Source: Phycisphaerae bacterium (GTDB taxonomy: Bacteria; Planctomycetota; Phycisphaerae; UBA1845; UTPLA1). Taken from it: a stretch of DNA of 64,000 nt. The DNA lies in assembly GCA_023150615.1 (NCBI GenBank), contig JAKLKO010000002.1:1-64000 (forward strand), read 5' to 3'. How positions within the stretch are numbered: the first letter of the stretch is position 1; the number at the start of each line of letters is the position of its first letter. The notes beneath the pieces were generated by a model, which did not search any database, was not told where the DNA came from, and was given only the letters and a program-made list of their open reading frames with translations. Shown here piece after piece: positions 1 to 7,813 of the stretch. The translations under genes and the position numbers were made by a program.

Positions 1-1035
1 GAGCGCGACCGGCCCGAGCGTCCAGGTGAGCTGCACGCCGACCATTCCCATCGCGTAGAGGACTGAGAGCACGCTCAGGGAGCCCGGTCCGGAGGCAAGC
101 AGCAGACCAACTGGGTAGATCGTAAGCCAGAGAAACGAGATGGACGCGACGCGCATCGGGCCGAGTCGATCGACGGCCAACCCCATCGGGGCCACCATCA
201 GGACGTTGGTCAACTGATAGAGCACGATCGTCGCGCCGGCGTAATGCGAGTAGTTCAGGTGCAACCGATCGGTCGCGAGCGCCGGAACGAGCGCCGTGCA
301 GACCATCCATCCGACGCCGTACGACATGAACGCGATCTCGTAGTGCGCGAAGCGTCGGTCGGCGCGGAGAACGCGCGTAACGTCGCCGAGAGGCGTCCAC
401 CATGGCCGCGTGTCGGGCGGGGCGACCAGGCGTTCCTGGAAGATCCGCATGCGGGAGATGCGATGGATCAGCGCCAGGCCGAGGAACTGCATCGCCGCGG
501 CCGCGGAAAGCAAGAAGCGGGGCCCGTCAGGAGTGCGGTCGGCGCCGAACCCGAGAAGCAATCCGGTGAAGAGTGCTGCGATCATCTGGCACGTCGTGAC
601 GACACCGAAGGCACGACCGCGAACGGTTGGGGCGTAGCAGCTTCGAAGCAGATCACCGTTCAGCGACGCAAGGCCGGCGTTTCCGAAGGCGGAGATGAGG
701 AAGAGCGCTGTGAGAACGCCGACGTTTGGTGCCAATCCGAGGAGGAAGGTGGGCACGGTGAGCAGGCCGGCGAGCGCGAGGAGGTACGTCCGCGTCGAGA
801 CGCGGGAGTAGAAGTGGTTCCAGAAGAGGGAGAAGAACTGCATGACCGGGACGGCGGCTGTGAGAATCGTCGTGTTCAGGTTGTCCGCGTCAAAGCGCGC
901 GCGGGCGATGAACGGCAGCATGGTGATGACGGCGAGCTGCGTCCCCATGCAGAACGCGGCGGCCACGTGAAGTCGGAGTACGCGGAGGCTCTCCGGGTAG
1001 GCGACGATGCGGGGCAGCAGCGGAATGACCTCCAT
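1..1035 (-). CDS. MFS transporter (partial, 3' end off the window)
   Basis: An open frame of 345 codons runs from an ATG at 1035 to the left edge with no stop, so the C-terminus is missing. The translation has the look of a major facilitator: alternating hydrophobic helices separated by short loops, with an N-terminal helix beginning LRVLRLHVAAAFCMG and further helices such as TYLLALAGLLTVP and ISAFGNAGLASL. A short charged loop (VRGRAFGVV) follows the N-terminal helix group, as in MFS proteins. About ten helices are visible in the piece present. The frame is open upstream of 1035 without a better ATG. Substrate cannot be told. It is divergent from the secretion cluster and probably unrelated to it. 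Confidence 0.8.
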   Translation of the reverse strand, partial: MEVIPLLPRIVAYPESLRVLRLHVAAAFCMGTQLAVITMLPFIARARFDADNLNTTILTAAVPVMQFFSLFWNHFYSRVSTRTYLLALAGLLTVPTFLLGLAPNVGVLTALFLISAFGNAGLASLNGDLLRSCYAPTVRGRAFGVVTTCQMIAALFTGLLLGFGADRTPDGPRFLLSAAAAMQFLGLALIHRISRMRIFQERLVAPPDTRPWWTPLGDVTRVLRADRRFAHYEIAFMSYGVGWMVCTALVPALATDRLHLNYSHYAGATIVLYQLTNVLMVAPMGLAVDRLGPMRVASISFLWLTIYPVGLLLASGPGSLSVLSVLYAMGMVGVQLTWTLGPVAL

Positions 1036-1364
1036 GACGTGGCCCGGTCCGGGCTCAACGGCCGAGCCGACGCGCGAGGGACCGTGACCCCGAACGCGCG
1101 GTCGGCGTCTTCGGTTCGCGGCGAGCGCGATTGTAGTCGCACGGCCCGGGGACCGCGGGGCGCGGCCGAGTCCGATCGACCTGCGGGCCGTCGCCGGCAA
1201 CGGGCTGCAATCCACGCCAACGGCCCCGTGTATACGAGGATGCGGTGTCAACAACGAGATGGACGCCCCTCCGCCCCGAGTTCGGCCGGGACCGACGCTA
1301 AACTGTTTATCTGGACGGAGTTGAATACAATACCGAAGAATACAGGTTCGTCGATCCGGACGAG
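1036..1364. promoter_or_regulatory. Divergent intergenic region before the type II secretion operon
   Basis: This 329-base gap separates the MFS gene (-) from gspF (+) and must hold both promoters. A TACAAT hexamer at 1326-1331 on the + strand is a reasonable -10 for the gsp operon, but the -35 position (about 1303-1308, CTGTTT) is poor. The stretch 1300-1350 is noticeably AT-richer than its surroundings. No gene or RNA was recognised here. Confidence 0.35.
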
Positions 1365-2564
1365 ATGGCCACCTACGCATACACAGCGCGAAATACCGAG
1401 GGCCGAACGGTCAGCGGCGTCGTCACGGCCGATTCGCAGCAGGCGGCGCTTCGGTTATTGGACGAGCAGGCCCTGTTCCCGGTCAGCATCGAAGAGGGAG
1501 GGGTCGCGTCCAAGTCGCGTGTGACCGGCCAGCGCAAGCGAATCAAGCTGAGCACGGTCGCGGTCATGTACGCTCAGTTCGCCGACCTGCTTCGGGCCGG
1601 CGTTCCGGCGCTTCGAGCGCTGGACACGCTTTGCAAGCAATCGTCGAACGCGGCGCTGGCGGAAGTGCTGCGGGAAGTACGCGAGGACCTGTCGGGCGGA
1701 CAGACGCTGGCGGACGCGATGGCAAAGCACCCGAACGCGTTCGCCGAACTCCACGTGTCCATGATCCGTGCCGGCGAGAAGGGCGGGTTCCTCGAGGACG
1801 TTCTGGCGCGGATCGCGGCGTTCACCGAGCGTCAGGACGAGCTTCGCAACAAGCTGCTCGGCGCGATGATGTACCCGATGCTGCTGATGATGGTGGGCAC
1901 GGGCGTCGTGATTTTCCTGCTGCTGAAGGTGGTGCCGCAGGTGCGGCAATTCCTCCGCGGTGAATTGCCGGCGATGACGCAGTTCGTGTTCGGTCTGTGC
2001 GACGTCCTTCGCGACCATGGCGTCAAGATCGCCGGCGCGCTCGTGATCGCGGTCATTCTGATCATGGGCGTCATCCGCAGCGAGGCGGGACGGTTGCTGT
2101 TCGACCGGCTAAAACTCCGCGCGCCGATGATCGGACCGATCATCACGCTCGTGGCGATCTGCCGTTTCTGCCGGATTCTCGGCACGCTGCTGCACAACGG
2201 CGTTCCGATCCTGCAATCGCTGAAGGTCGCGCGCGATTCTGCGGGCAACCGCATCCTCCAGGAGCACATCGACGCCGCGACCGAGTCCGTCCGCAAGGGC
2301 GAGTCCCTGGCGTCGCCGCTCGGAGCGGCCCGGCTCTTTCCGCTCGACATCATCGACATGATCGCGGTTGGCGAGGAGAGCAATAACCTGGACAATGTCC
2401 TGGTCACGATCGCGGATTCGTACGAGGCGCGGACGGCGCGAAAGATCGACCTGGCCGTCCGGCTGCTCGAACCGATCCTGCTGGTGGTCATGGCGGTCGT
2501 CGTCGGGACGATCGCGGTGGCGTTGTTGTTGCCGATTCTGACGATGAGCGGCAGCGCGATGTAA
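1365..2564 (+). CDS. gspF: Type II secretion inner-membrane protein GspF
   Basis: Polytopic inner-membrane platform protein of type II secretion / type IV pilus systems, which works with the assembly ATPase to build the pseudopilus. The 399 aa match the family's usual length. There are two T2SSF domains: residues about 65-190, with LLRAGVPALRALDTL and MIRAGEKGGFLEDVL, and residues about 265-390, with LLHNGVPILQSLKVA and VGEESNNLDNVL. Three membrane segments follow the usual pattern: MLLMMVGTGVVIFLLL, GALVIAVILIMGVI and the C-terminal ILLVVMAVVVGTIAVALLLP. It opens the secretion cluster. In most systems gspE precedes gspF, but here the upstream gene is an unrelated divergent transporter, so the ATPase must be encoded elsewhere. 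Confidence 0.96.
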   Translation: MATYAYTARNTEGRTVSGVVTADSQQAALRLLDEQALFPVSIEEGGVASKSRVTGQRKRIKLSTVAVMYAQFADLLRAGVPALRALDTLCKQSSNAALAEVLREVREDLSGGQTLADAMAKHPNAFAELHVSMIRAGEKGGFLEDVLARIAAFTERQDELRNKLLGAMMYPMLLMMVGTGVVIFLLLKVVPQVRQFLRGELPAMTQFVFGLCDVLRDHGVKIAGALVIAVILIMGVIRSEAGRLLFDRLKLRAPMIGPIITLVAICRFCRILGTLLHNGVPILQSLKVARDSAGNRILQEHIDAATESVRKGESLASPLGAARLFPLDIIDMIAVGEESNNLDNVLVTIADSYEARTARKIDLAVRLLEPILLVVMAVVVGTIAVALLLPILTMSGSAM

Positions 2565-2605
2565 CGCGTCCGTCTCATCCGTGACGAAACGAAAGGAGAA
2601 TCGAG

Positions 2606-3064
2606 ATGAGTGTCAACGTGACGATGCGAAGCGCGAGGCGTACCGGCCGCCGCGGATTCACGCTCCTGGAAATCCTGCTGGTTGTCGGTCTGCTGGCGCT
2701 GCTCGCGGCGTTCGCCATTCCGGCGCTGTCGAGCAGCGGCGAGAAGGCAAAGGTCAAGATCGCCGAGGCGGCCGTCAAGTCAAACGGCACGATCTCGCAA
2801 TCGATTGACCTCTACAAGTTCGAGTGCGGGAAGTACCCGGAGGAGTTGAAGTACCTGTTCGAGAAGCCGACCGACGACGAGGTCGGGAAGAAGTGGGCCG
2901 GCCCGTACATCAAGGACCCCGACGGTCTGAAGGACCCGTGGGGACGCGACTATCAGTATGCCGCGCCCGGCTCGCATAACGAGCAGGGCTACGACCTGTG
3001 GAGCATGGGCCCGGACGGCGTTGACGGAAACGAAGACGATATCCGCAACTGGAAGACGGATTAG
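2606..3064 (+). CDS. gspG: Major pseudopilin GspG
   Basis: Main subunit of the periplasmic pseudopilus. The 152-aa product has a basic leader (residues 1-16), a canonical prepilin peptidase site RRG/FTLLE with Gly at -1 and Glu at +5, and a hydrophobic helix ILLVVGLLALLAAFAIP. The C-terminal globular half carries the GspG hallmarks: a calcium-loop-like region with KDPWGRDYQYAAPG, then DLWSMGPDGVDGNEDDI before the end. A clear Shine-Dalgarno (AAAGGAGAA) lies just ahead of the ATG. It is 41 bases downstream of gspF and surely cotranscribed. Confidence 0.97.
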   Translation: MSVNVTMRSARRTGRRGFTLLEILLVVGLLALLAAFAIPALSSSGEKAKVKIAEAAVKSNGTISQSIDLYKFECGKYPEELKYLFEKPTDDEVGKKWAGPYIKDPDGLKDPWGRDYQYAAPGSHNEQGYDLWSMGPDGVDGNEDDIRNWKTD

Positions 3065-3109
3065 TCGTTCGCGGTTTCGCCGGAACCGAGTGCGATCGCG
3101 GGGACGCTC

Positions 3110-4375
3110 GTGGGATCGATTTCACAAGGCGCGACCAAGAAACGGACACTGCCGCATCGCGCGGCGACCGTCCGCGCGTTCACGCTGCTTGAGATCGTCG
3201 TTGTCATCGGGCTGCTGACGACGCTCGCCGCGATTGCGTGGCCGTACCTCGAGAAGCGGTTCGAGGCATCGCAGCTCCCGGAGTCGGCGGAGCAGTTTCG
3301 CGGGCTGCTGTACATGGCGCGAGCGCAGGCCATGCTGGATTCGCGGCGGTTCCGTGTCCGGTTCGAACCCGGCGAGCGCTTTCCGGTCGTCGAGTACGAG
3401 AAGGACCCGTTTCGCGAACCGGGCAAATACGAGGAGGTCAAGGCCGACTGGGCGACGGATGAGCGTCTCCTTGGCGACGTGCATGTGCACGATATCGTCA
3501 TCGGCCGGCCGGAGTACACGCTGCCGCTCGACACCGCGAAGGGATTGCAGGACGCGCCCGAATTCAGCCTCGACGGCTCGGAGGAGGCGGTCGCCGATGA
3601 GGATTCTCCCGCGGCGGTCGCGGAGCCGACGCCGGTCGTCGCAGATTCCGACACGCCGATCGACGAGCAGCGGCCGCCGATTGTCTTCGAGGCGGACGGC
3701 CGCTCGGATTGGGCGACGATCAAGCTGTCGCTCGTGAAGCCCGAAGACCCGCTGACGGACGAGGATCGCCAGCTCTGGATCGAGATTGACGGCCGCACGG
3801 GGCTTGCGATGGTCCGGCAAGCCCTGACGGAAGAGCAGCTTGCCGACGAGGCAATCCGGACGCCGCGCGAGAAGCTCCGCCCGCCCGAGATCGTGTACGG
3901 CATGACGGACTCGCTGGCGGTGACTGAGGGCGAGGAATCCGCGGAGCAGCAGGGCGGCGATCTCGGCTCGCTCTTCGGCGGCGGTCTTCCGGGAGGCGCG
4001 CTGCCGGGCGGCGGACTGCCGGGCGGACTGCCCGGTGGAACGGGTACGGGTGGCGGATCGGGTCCGAATCGTCCGGGTCGCGGACCGCGTCCGCAGGAAA
4101 CCGGCAAGCCTTCAGGTGATGGCGATCAGAAGCCGCCGCCCGACGAGAATCAGCCGCCGGACGATGACACGGGGGATACGTCCGGCGATACGTCCGGTGA
4201 CACCTCCGGTGACACCTCCGGAGACACATCCGGGGACACGTCCGGAGACACCTCGGGTGATACGTCGGGGGATACCACGCCGGACGAGACACCGGACACG
4301 TCGGGTGACACGTCCACGGACGACTCGCAGGATACGTCGCAGGATACGACCGATGACGAACTCGACCCGCGCTAG
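3110..4375 (+). CDS. gspH: Minor pseudopilin, GspH-like, with acidic DTSG-repeat tail
   Basis: Prepilin-like protein starting at GTG 3110. The N-terminus has a basic leader, the site VRA/FTLLE (Ala instead of Gly at -1) and a hydrophobic helix IVVVIGLLTTLAAIAWP. Position after gspG and a segment about LLYMARAQAMLDSRRFRVRFEP fit GspH/FimT minor pseudopilins. At 421 aa it is more than twice the usual length (about 170-200). Extra parts are an acidic region (about 150-185), a Gly-Leu-Pro-rich stretch (about 288-315) and a low-complexity tail with eight DTSG units and related Thr/Asp/Ser sequence to the C-terminus. The tail would project from the globular head. Assignment as H rests on order and fold pattern, not on a diagnostic residue. 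Confidence 0.85.
   Translation: MGSISQGATKKRTLPHRAATVRAFTLLEIVVVIGLLTTLAAIAWPYLEKRFEASQLPESAEQFRGLLYMARAQAMLDSRRFRVRFEPGERFPVVEYEKDPFREPGKYEEVKADWATDERLLGDVHVHDIVIGRPEYTLPLDTAKGLQDAPEFSLDGSEEAVADEDSPAAVAEPTPVVADSDTPIDEQRPPIVFEADGRSDWATIKLSLVKPEDPLTDEDRQLWIEIDGRTGLAMVRQALTEEQLADEAIRTPREKLRPPEIVYGMTDSLAVTEGEESAEQQGGDLGSLFGGGLPGGALPGGGLPGGLPGGTGTGGGSGPNRPGRGPRPQETGKPSGDGDQKPPPDENQPPDDDTGDTSGDTSGDTSGDTSGDTSGDTSGDTSGDTSGDTTPDETPDTSGDTSTDDSQDTSQDTTDDELDPR
4175..4270 (+). repeat. 12-bp tandem repeat encoding (DTSG)x8 in gspH
   Basis: Eight consecutive 12-base units of the form GAyACnTCsGGn encode Asp-Thr-Ser-Gly repeats. Third-position bases differ between units (for example GATACGTCCGGC, GACACCTCCGGA, GACACATCCGGG), so the array is under protein-level constraint or is old. 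Related but degenerate units continue to about 4360. Confidence 0.95.
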
Positions 4376-5102
4376 GCCGATGCGGCGGTGCCGCTGTCGT
4401 GCGGCGATGATCCTGCTCGAGGTCGTGATTGCGCTCGGGATCATGCTACTGTCGTTCGCGGCCGTCGGCGGGGCGCTGCGCAACGGCACGTTCGCTGCGG
4501 AGCGCGCCGAGCGCGTGCTGCGCGCCATGATGATGACGGAGGAATTGCTGACGAAGCTCGACACGGGCGTGTTGCTGCCGGAGCAGGAGCAGTCCGGCGA
4601 GTTCGGCGACCTGGTGATGCCGGGCATGTCGTGGAAACTGGAAATTCAGCCGGACGATCAGGAGCCGGATCTGCTGCTCGTGACGGCGACTATCTACGAA
4701 GAACTGCCGACCGGCACGGAGGGCGAGCGGCGCGCCTTGCTTGAAACGCACACCCTTCGCGCCAAGCCGCGGACGATCAACCTCAAGAACGACTTCGGGA
4801 TGACGGACGAGCAACTCGAGATGCTGACGTCGGCGATCCCCGGCGGTGGCCAGTTCCTGGATCCCGAGAACTGCGACTTGACGAGTCTGGCGAAACTCGA
4901 CATGGATACGCTGACCGAATTGCTGCCCGCGTTGCTCGCGCTCATGAACAGCGGGCAGTTGAGCGGAGAGTTGGGCGGCGAGCCGCCGGGAATGGGTCGC
5001 GATTCGCGCGGGGGGACGCGCTCCGGCGGACCATCGTCGGACCGGAATTCGTTCGGCGGTGACTCCCGCCGCGGTGGTTCGAGCACGGGACCGGGCCGAT
5101 GA
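4353..5102 (+). CDS. gspI: Minor pseudopilin, GspI-like
   Basis: Prepilin-like protein with leader RCRCRAA/MILLEVV and a hydrophobic helix IALGIMLLSFAAVGGAL. The Glu at +5 is present and the -1 residue is Ala. GspI family traits are the LLEVVIA start and the ERAERVLRAMMMTEELL helix. The C-terminal third is a Gly/Ser/Arg-rich low-complexity tail (GGTRSGGPSSDR region). I chose ATG 4353, which overlaps the end of gspH by 23 bases and has an AGGA 8 bases upstream; ATG 4380, just after the gspH stop, is equally in frame and possible. It overlaps gspJ by 4 bases (ATGA). Confidence 0.85.
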   Translation: MTNSTRARPMRRCRCRAAMILLEVVIALGIMLLSFAAVGGALRNGTFAAERAERVLRAMMMTEELLTKLDTGVLLPEQEQSGEFGDLVMPGMSWKLEIQPDDQEPDLLLVTATIYEELPTGTEGERRALLETHTLRAKPRTINLKNDFGMTDEQLEMLTSAIPGGGQFLDPENCDLTSLAKLDMDTLTELLPALLALMNSGQLSGELGGEPPGMGRDSRGGTRSGGPSSDRNSFGGDSRRGGSSTGPGR

Positions 5103-5977
5103 TCCACCGTACGACACAGCGCGCGGCCCTGACCCTGCTGGAGGTCGTCATCTCGGTCGGGCTGATCGTCCTCCTGACGATGAGCCTGTTCGCGTTCTAC
5201 GACGTCTCGCTCCGCAGTCGCGCCGGCGGCGAGCGGATGATCTCGCGCGTGCAGTTGGCGCGATCGATCCTCTATCGGATCGCCGAGGAGATTCGGTCCG
5301 CCAATGGGTTCCTTCCGGGCATCGGACCGGGTATCAGCGGGTTGCGACATGAGATCAAACTGCAGACGCTGGCCGTGCCCGATCGGACCGTGATGCAGCG
5401 CCGCGACATCAAGGCCAAGCCGCTGCCAGCGCAGAGCGACATCCGCGAGGTCCGCTACTACCTCGCGGTCGATCCGGAGACGACGGAGCCGTACATCGAC
5501 CCCGAATCACCGGAAACGGTCGTCGATGCGCCGGCGACGCTCGGAATCGTCCGTCGCGAGGTGCGGACGCTTTTTCAGCCGCGCGTTGCGGAAGATCGGC
5601 CGGGCGATGTGGACCTCGACCTGATCACGGCGGAGCTGCGCTACCTGCGGTTTCGGTACTTCGATGGCGTGGAGTGGGTCGATCAGTGGCAGCCGCCGCA
5701 AGGGGGTCTGGGCAACTCGCTTCCGCAGGCGGTGGAGGTGACGATCGGCGCCGAGCCGGAGGTGCCGGAGGACCCGACAGAGCTCGACCTGAGCGAGACC
5801 GAAGCGCAGGAAAGCCTGCCGGAGGTTTATTCGCCCGACCGATACACGCTCGTCGTGCGGCTGAACCAGGCGGACACGTTCCTCGGTTCGCGCCTGATGC
5901 GGGCGTCGAAGCGGGCTTTCGGCGGCGGAGGTCTGAGCGGCCTGTCCGGTCTGTCGGGCAAGGACGGCGGGTCATAG
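5099..5977 (+). CDS. gspJ: Minor pseudopilin, GspJ-like
   Basis: 292-aa prepilin-like protein beginning with leader MIHRTTQRAA and LTLLEVVISVGLIVLLTMSLFAFY. Glu +5 is kept and -1 is Ala. The following globular part (RVQLARSILYRIAEEIRSA ... VREVRYYLAVDPE ... LRYLRFRYFDGVEWVDQW) matches the GspJ family, including the typical WxDxWQ-like segment VEWVDQWQPPQ. The C-terminus is Gly-rich (FGGGGLSGLSGLSG). It begins inside the stop of the preceding gene, so the two are translationally coupled. Confidence 0.9.
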   Translation: MIHRTTQRAALTLLEVVISVGLIVLLTMSLFAFYDVSLRSRAGGERMISRVQLARSILYRIAEEIRSANGFLPGIGPGISGLRHEIKLQTLAVPDRTVMQRRDIKAKPLPAQSDIREVRYYLAVDPETTEPYIDPESPETVVDAPATLGIVRREVRTLFQPRVAEDRPGDVDLDLITAELRYLRFRYFDGVEWVDQWQPPQGGLGNSLPQAVEVTIGAEPEVPEDPTELDLSETEAQESLPEVYSPDRYTLVVRLNQADTFLGSRLMRASKRAFGGGGLSGLSGLSGKDGGS

Positions 5978-6010
5978 CAACTGCCCGCTGGTTCCGAGGT
6001 ACAAGAGGGC

Positions 6011-7813
6011 ATGGCGACGGAGCGGTGGTGGCGGTGCGCTCGTTTTCAGGCCTGGAAAGCGGGGTCGGACGGGCGTTTCAGGCCTGCCAGCTGCGGTTCG
6101 CATCCGTTGGCAGGCGCTCGGCGGGGGCTGATCCTCGTCGTCGTCCTCGTCATGGTCGTGCTGCTGGCGCTGCTCGCGGCCGGGTACACGTTCACGATCC
6201 GGAGTAACGTCGCGGCGAGCTATGCGACGCACCACGAGTTCCAGGCGCGGATGGCGGCTGAGGCGGGAATCCATCGCGCGATCGTTGAACTGCGAAAGAG
6301 CCGTTCGAACCCCGATCTGTGGTACGACAACCCGCAGTTGTTTCGGCAGGCAGCCGTTCAGGTCGTCAAAGGCGCTGAGACGTTTCAGAGCTATGCCCGC
6401 GGCGCGGAGGCGGCCGCGTCGATCGATGCGGCGCGCGAGCAGGCGGATCCGGTCTGGCGGTTCAGTCTGTACGCGCTGAACGCGGACGACCCGGAGAACC
6501 CGGTACTTCGCTACGGCGTCTCGCCGGAGAGCGGAAAGCTCGACCTAAATGCGGCGACGGAAGAGGAGCTGCGCATCCTGATCGAGGCGGTCGTTCCGGC
6601 GGAGACGCCCGATTCACAGGCGATCGACCACGAATCGCTCGTCCAGTGCCTGCTCGATTGGCGCGAGGGTGGGACGCAGCCGCGCCCGAAGGGCGCGAAG
6701 GACGAGTATTACCTGACGCTGCGCCCGCCGTATAGAGCGAAGAAGGCGCGGTTTGACACGGTCGAGGAACTGCTGCTGGTCCGCGGATTTACGGGGTGGG
6801 TCGTCTTCGGCGAGGACTACAACCGCAACGGCCTGCTCGATCCGAATGAGGACGATGGCGACGCGAGTTTCCCCCCGGACAACGCGGACGGAAAGCTGGC
6901 GCGCGGTCTGGCGGCGTACGTCACCGTCTTCTCACGGGAGATCAATGTCGATTCAACGAACCGACCGCGCATCAACCTGAACATGAAGGACACGGCCAAG
7001 CTGGAGGAAGAGCTTCAGAACGCGCAGCTCGATTCGAAGATCATCGACTACATCATGCGGATTCGCGGCTCGGGCATTGCGTTTCGGAGCGTGATGGATC
7101 TGTTCGATGTTCCGCCGGAGGAGGAATCCGACGAGGAGGAGGAGCAGACGACGCAACCATCGGACGACGACGGCGCGGAGGACGAGGGTGATTCCGGCCC
7201 CCCGACCTCGCAGCCGGGCGACGAAGGGAGCACGTCTCAGCCGTCGGACGGCTCGACGTCCCGCCAATCGACCTCGAAGCCGTCGCGGAGGGAGCCGACG
7301 AGCAAGCCGTCGTCGAAGGAACCGCCACTTGCGAACCTGACGGACGAGATCCCGCCGGGGACGTACGCCGATTTGCCGTTAATCCTCGACCGCCTGACCG
7401 CCGACCCGCTGCCGATGTTCGTCGGCCGTATCAACATTAATACGGCCCCTCGCGAGGTGCTGTCGACGCTGCCCGGGCTGACGGCGCAGGAGGTGGAGTC
7501 GATCGTTTCAGGCCGGTCGGGCTTATCGGGCGATGATAGAAAAACCGTCGCCTGGGTGCTGACGGAGGGCCTCATCAGTGAGAGGAAGTTCCGAAAGCTC
7601 CTGCCGCGCATCACGACGGGCAGCGCGACGTTCAGCGTGGAGTCGGTGGGGTTCGCGGACCACGTCGGCGCGACAAAGCGGTTGAGCGCCGTGGTGGAGA
7701 TGCGCGGTCCGATCGGCCAGATTCTGTATTACCGAGACCTGACGTCGCTGGGGCCGGCCTATACGCCGTACGGTGAGGAGACGCGTGGCTTTGCGAATCG
7801 GAGCGGGCGCTAG
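6011..7813 (+). CDS. gspK: Minor pseudopilin GspK
   Basis: Large pseudopilin that caps the pseudopilus tip. A long basic N-terminus ends in RRG/LILVVVLVMVVLLALLAAGYTF; as in other GspK proteins the Glu at +5 is absent. The GspK domain follows (AAEAGIHRAIVELRKS, YGVSPESGKLDLNAATEEELRILIEA, CLLDWREGGTQPR, RFDTVEELLLVRGFT). A helix-hairpin-helix-like segment near residues 475-500 reads GRININTAPREVLSTLPGLTAQEV. At 600 aa it is about twice the usual length; much of the excess is a Ser/Thr/Pro/Glu-rich linker at about residues 370-440. The start is uncertain: ATG 6011 has no good ribosome site, and a TTG near 6106 would give a shorter leader. Confidence 0.92.
   Translation: MATERWWRCARFQAWKAGSDGRFRPASCGSHPLAGARRGLILVVVLVMVVLLALLAAGYTFTIRSNVAASYATHHEFQARMAAEAGIHRAIVELRKSRSNPDLWYDNPQLFRQAAVQVVKGAETFQSYARGAEAAASIDAAREQADPVWRFSLYALNADDPENPVLRYGVSPESGKLDLNAATEEELRILIEAVVPAETPDSQAIDHESLVQCLLDWREGGTQPRPKGAKDEYYLTLRPPYRAKKARFDTVEELLLVRGFTGWVVFGEDYNRNGLLDPNEDDGDASFPPDNADGKLARGLAAYVTVFSREINVDSTNRPRINLNMKDTAKLEEELQNAQLDSKIIDYIMRIRGSGIAFRSVMDLFDVPPEEESDEEEEQTTQPSDDDGAEDEGDSGPPTSQPGDEGSTSQPSDGSTSRQSTSKPSRREPTSKPSSKEPPLANLTDEIPPGTYADLPLILDRLTADPLPMFVGRININTAPREVLSTLPGLTAQEVESIVSGRSGLSGDDRKTVAWVLTEGLISERKFRKLLPRITTGSATFSVESVGFADHVGATKRLSAVVEMRGPIGQILYYRDLTSLGPAYTPYGEETRGFANRSGR

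Noticed and set aside
244-1524. 426-codon open frame on the + strand at the left end
   Set aside because: It is antisense to a clear MFS transporter and runs into gspF in another frame; its translation is low-complexity Arg/Glu-rich sequence.
6044-6086. TTTCAGGCCTG repeated twice (6044-6054, 6076-6086) at the start of gspK
   Set aside because: Only two copies, both inside the coding sequence of the leader; too short to support an element.
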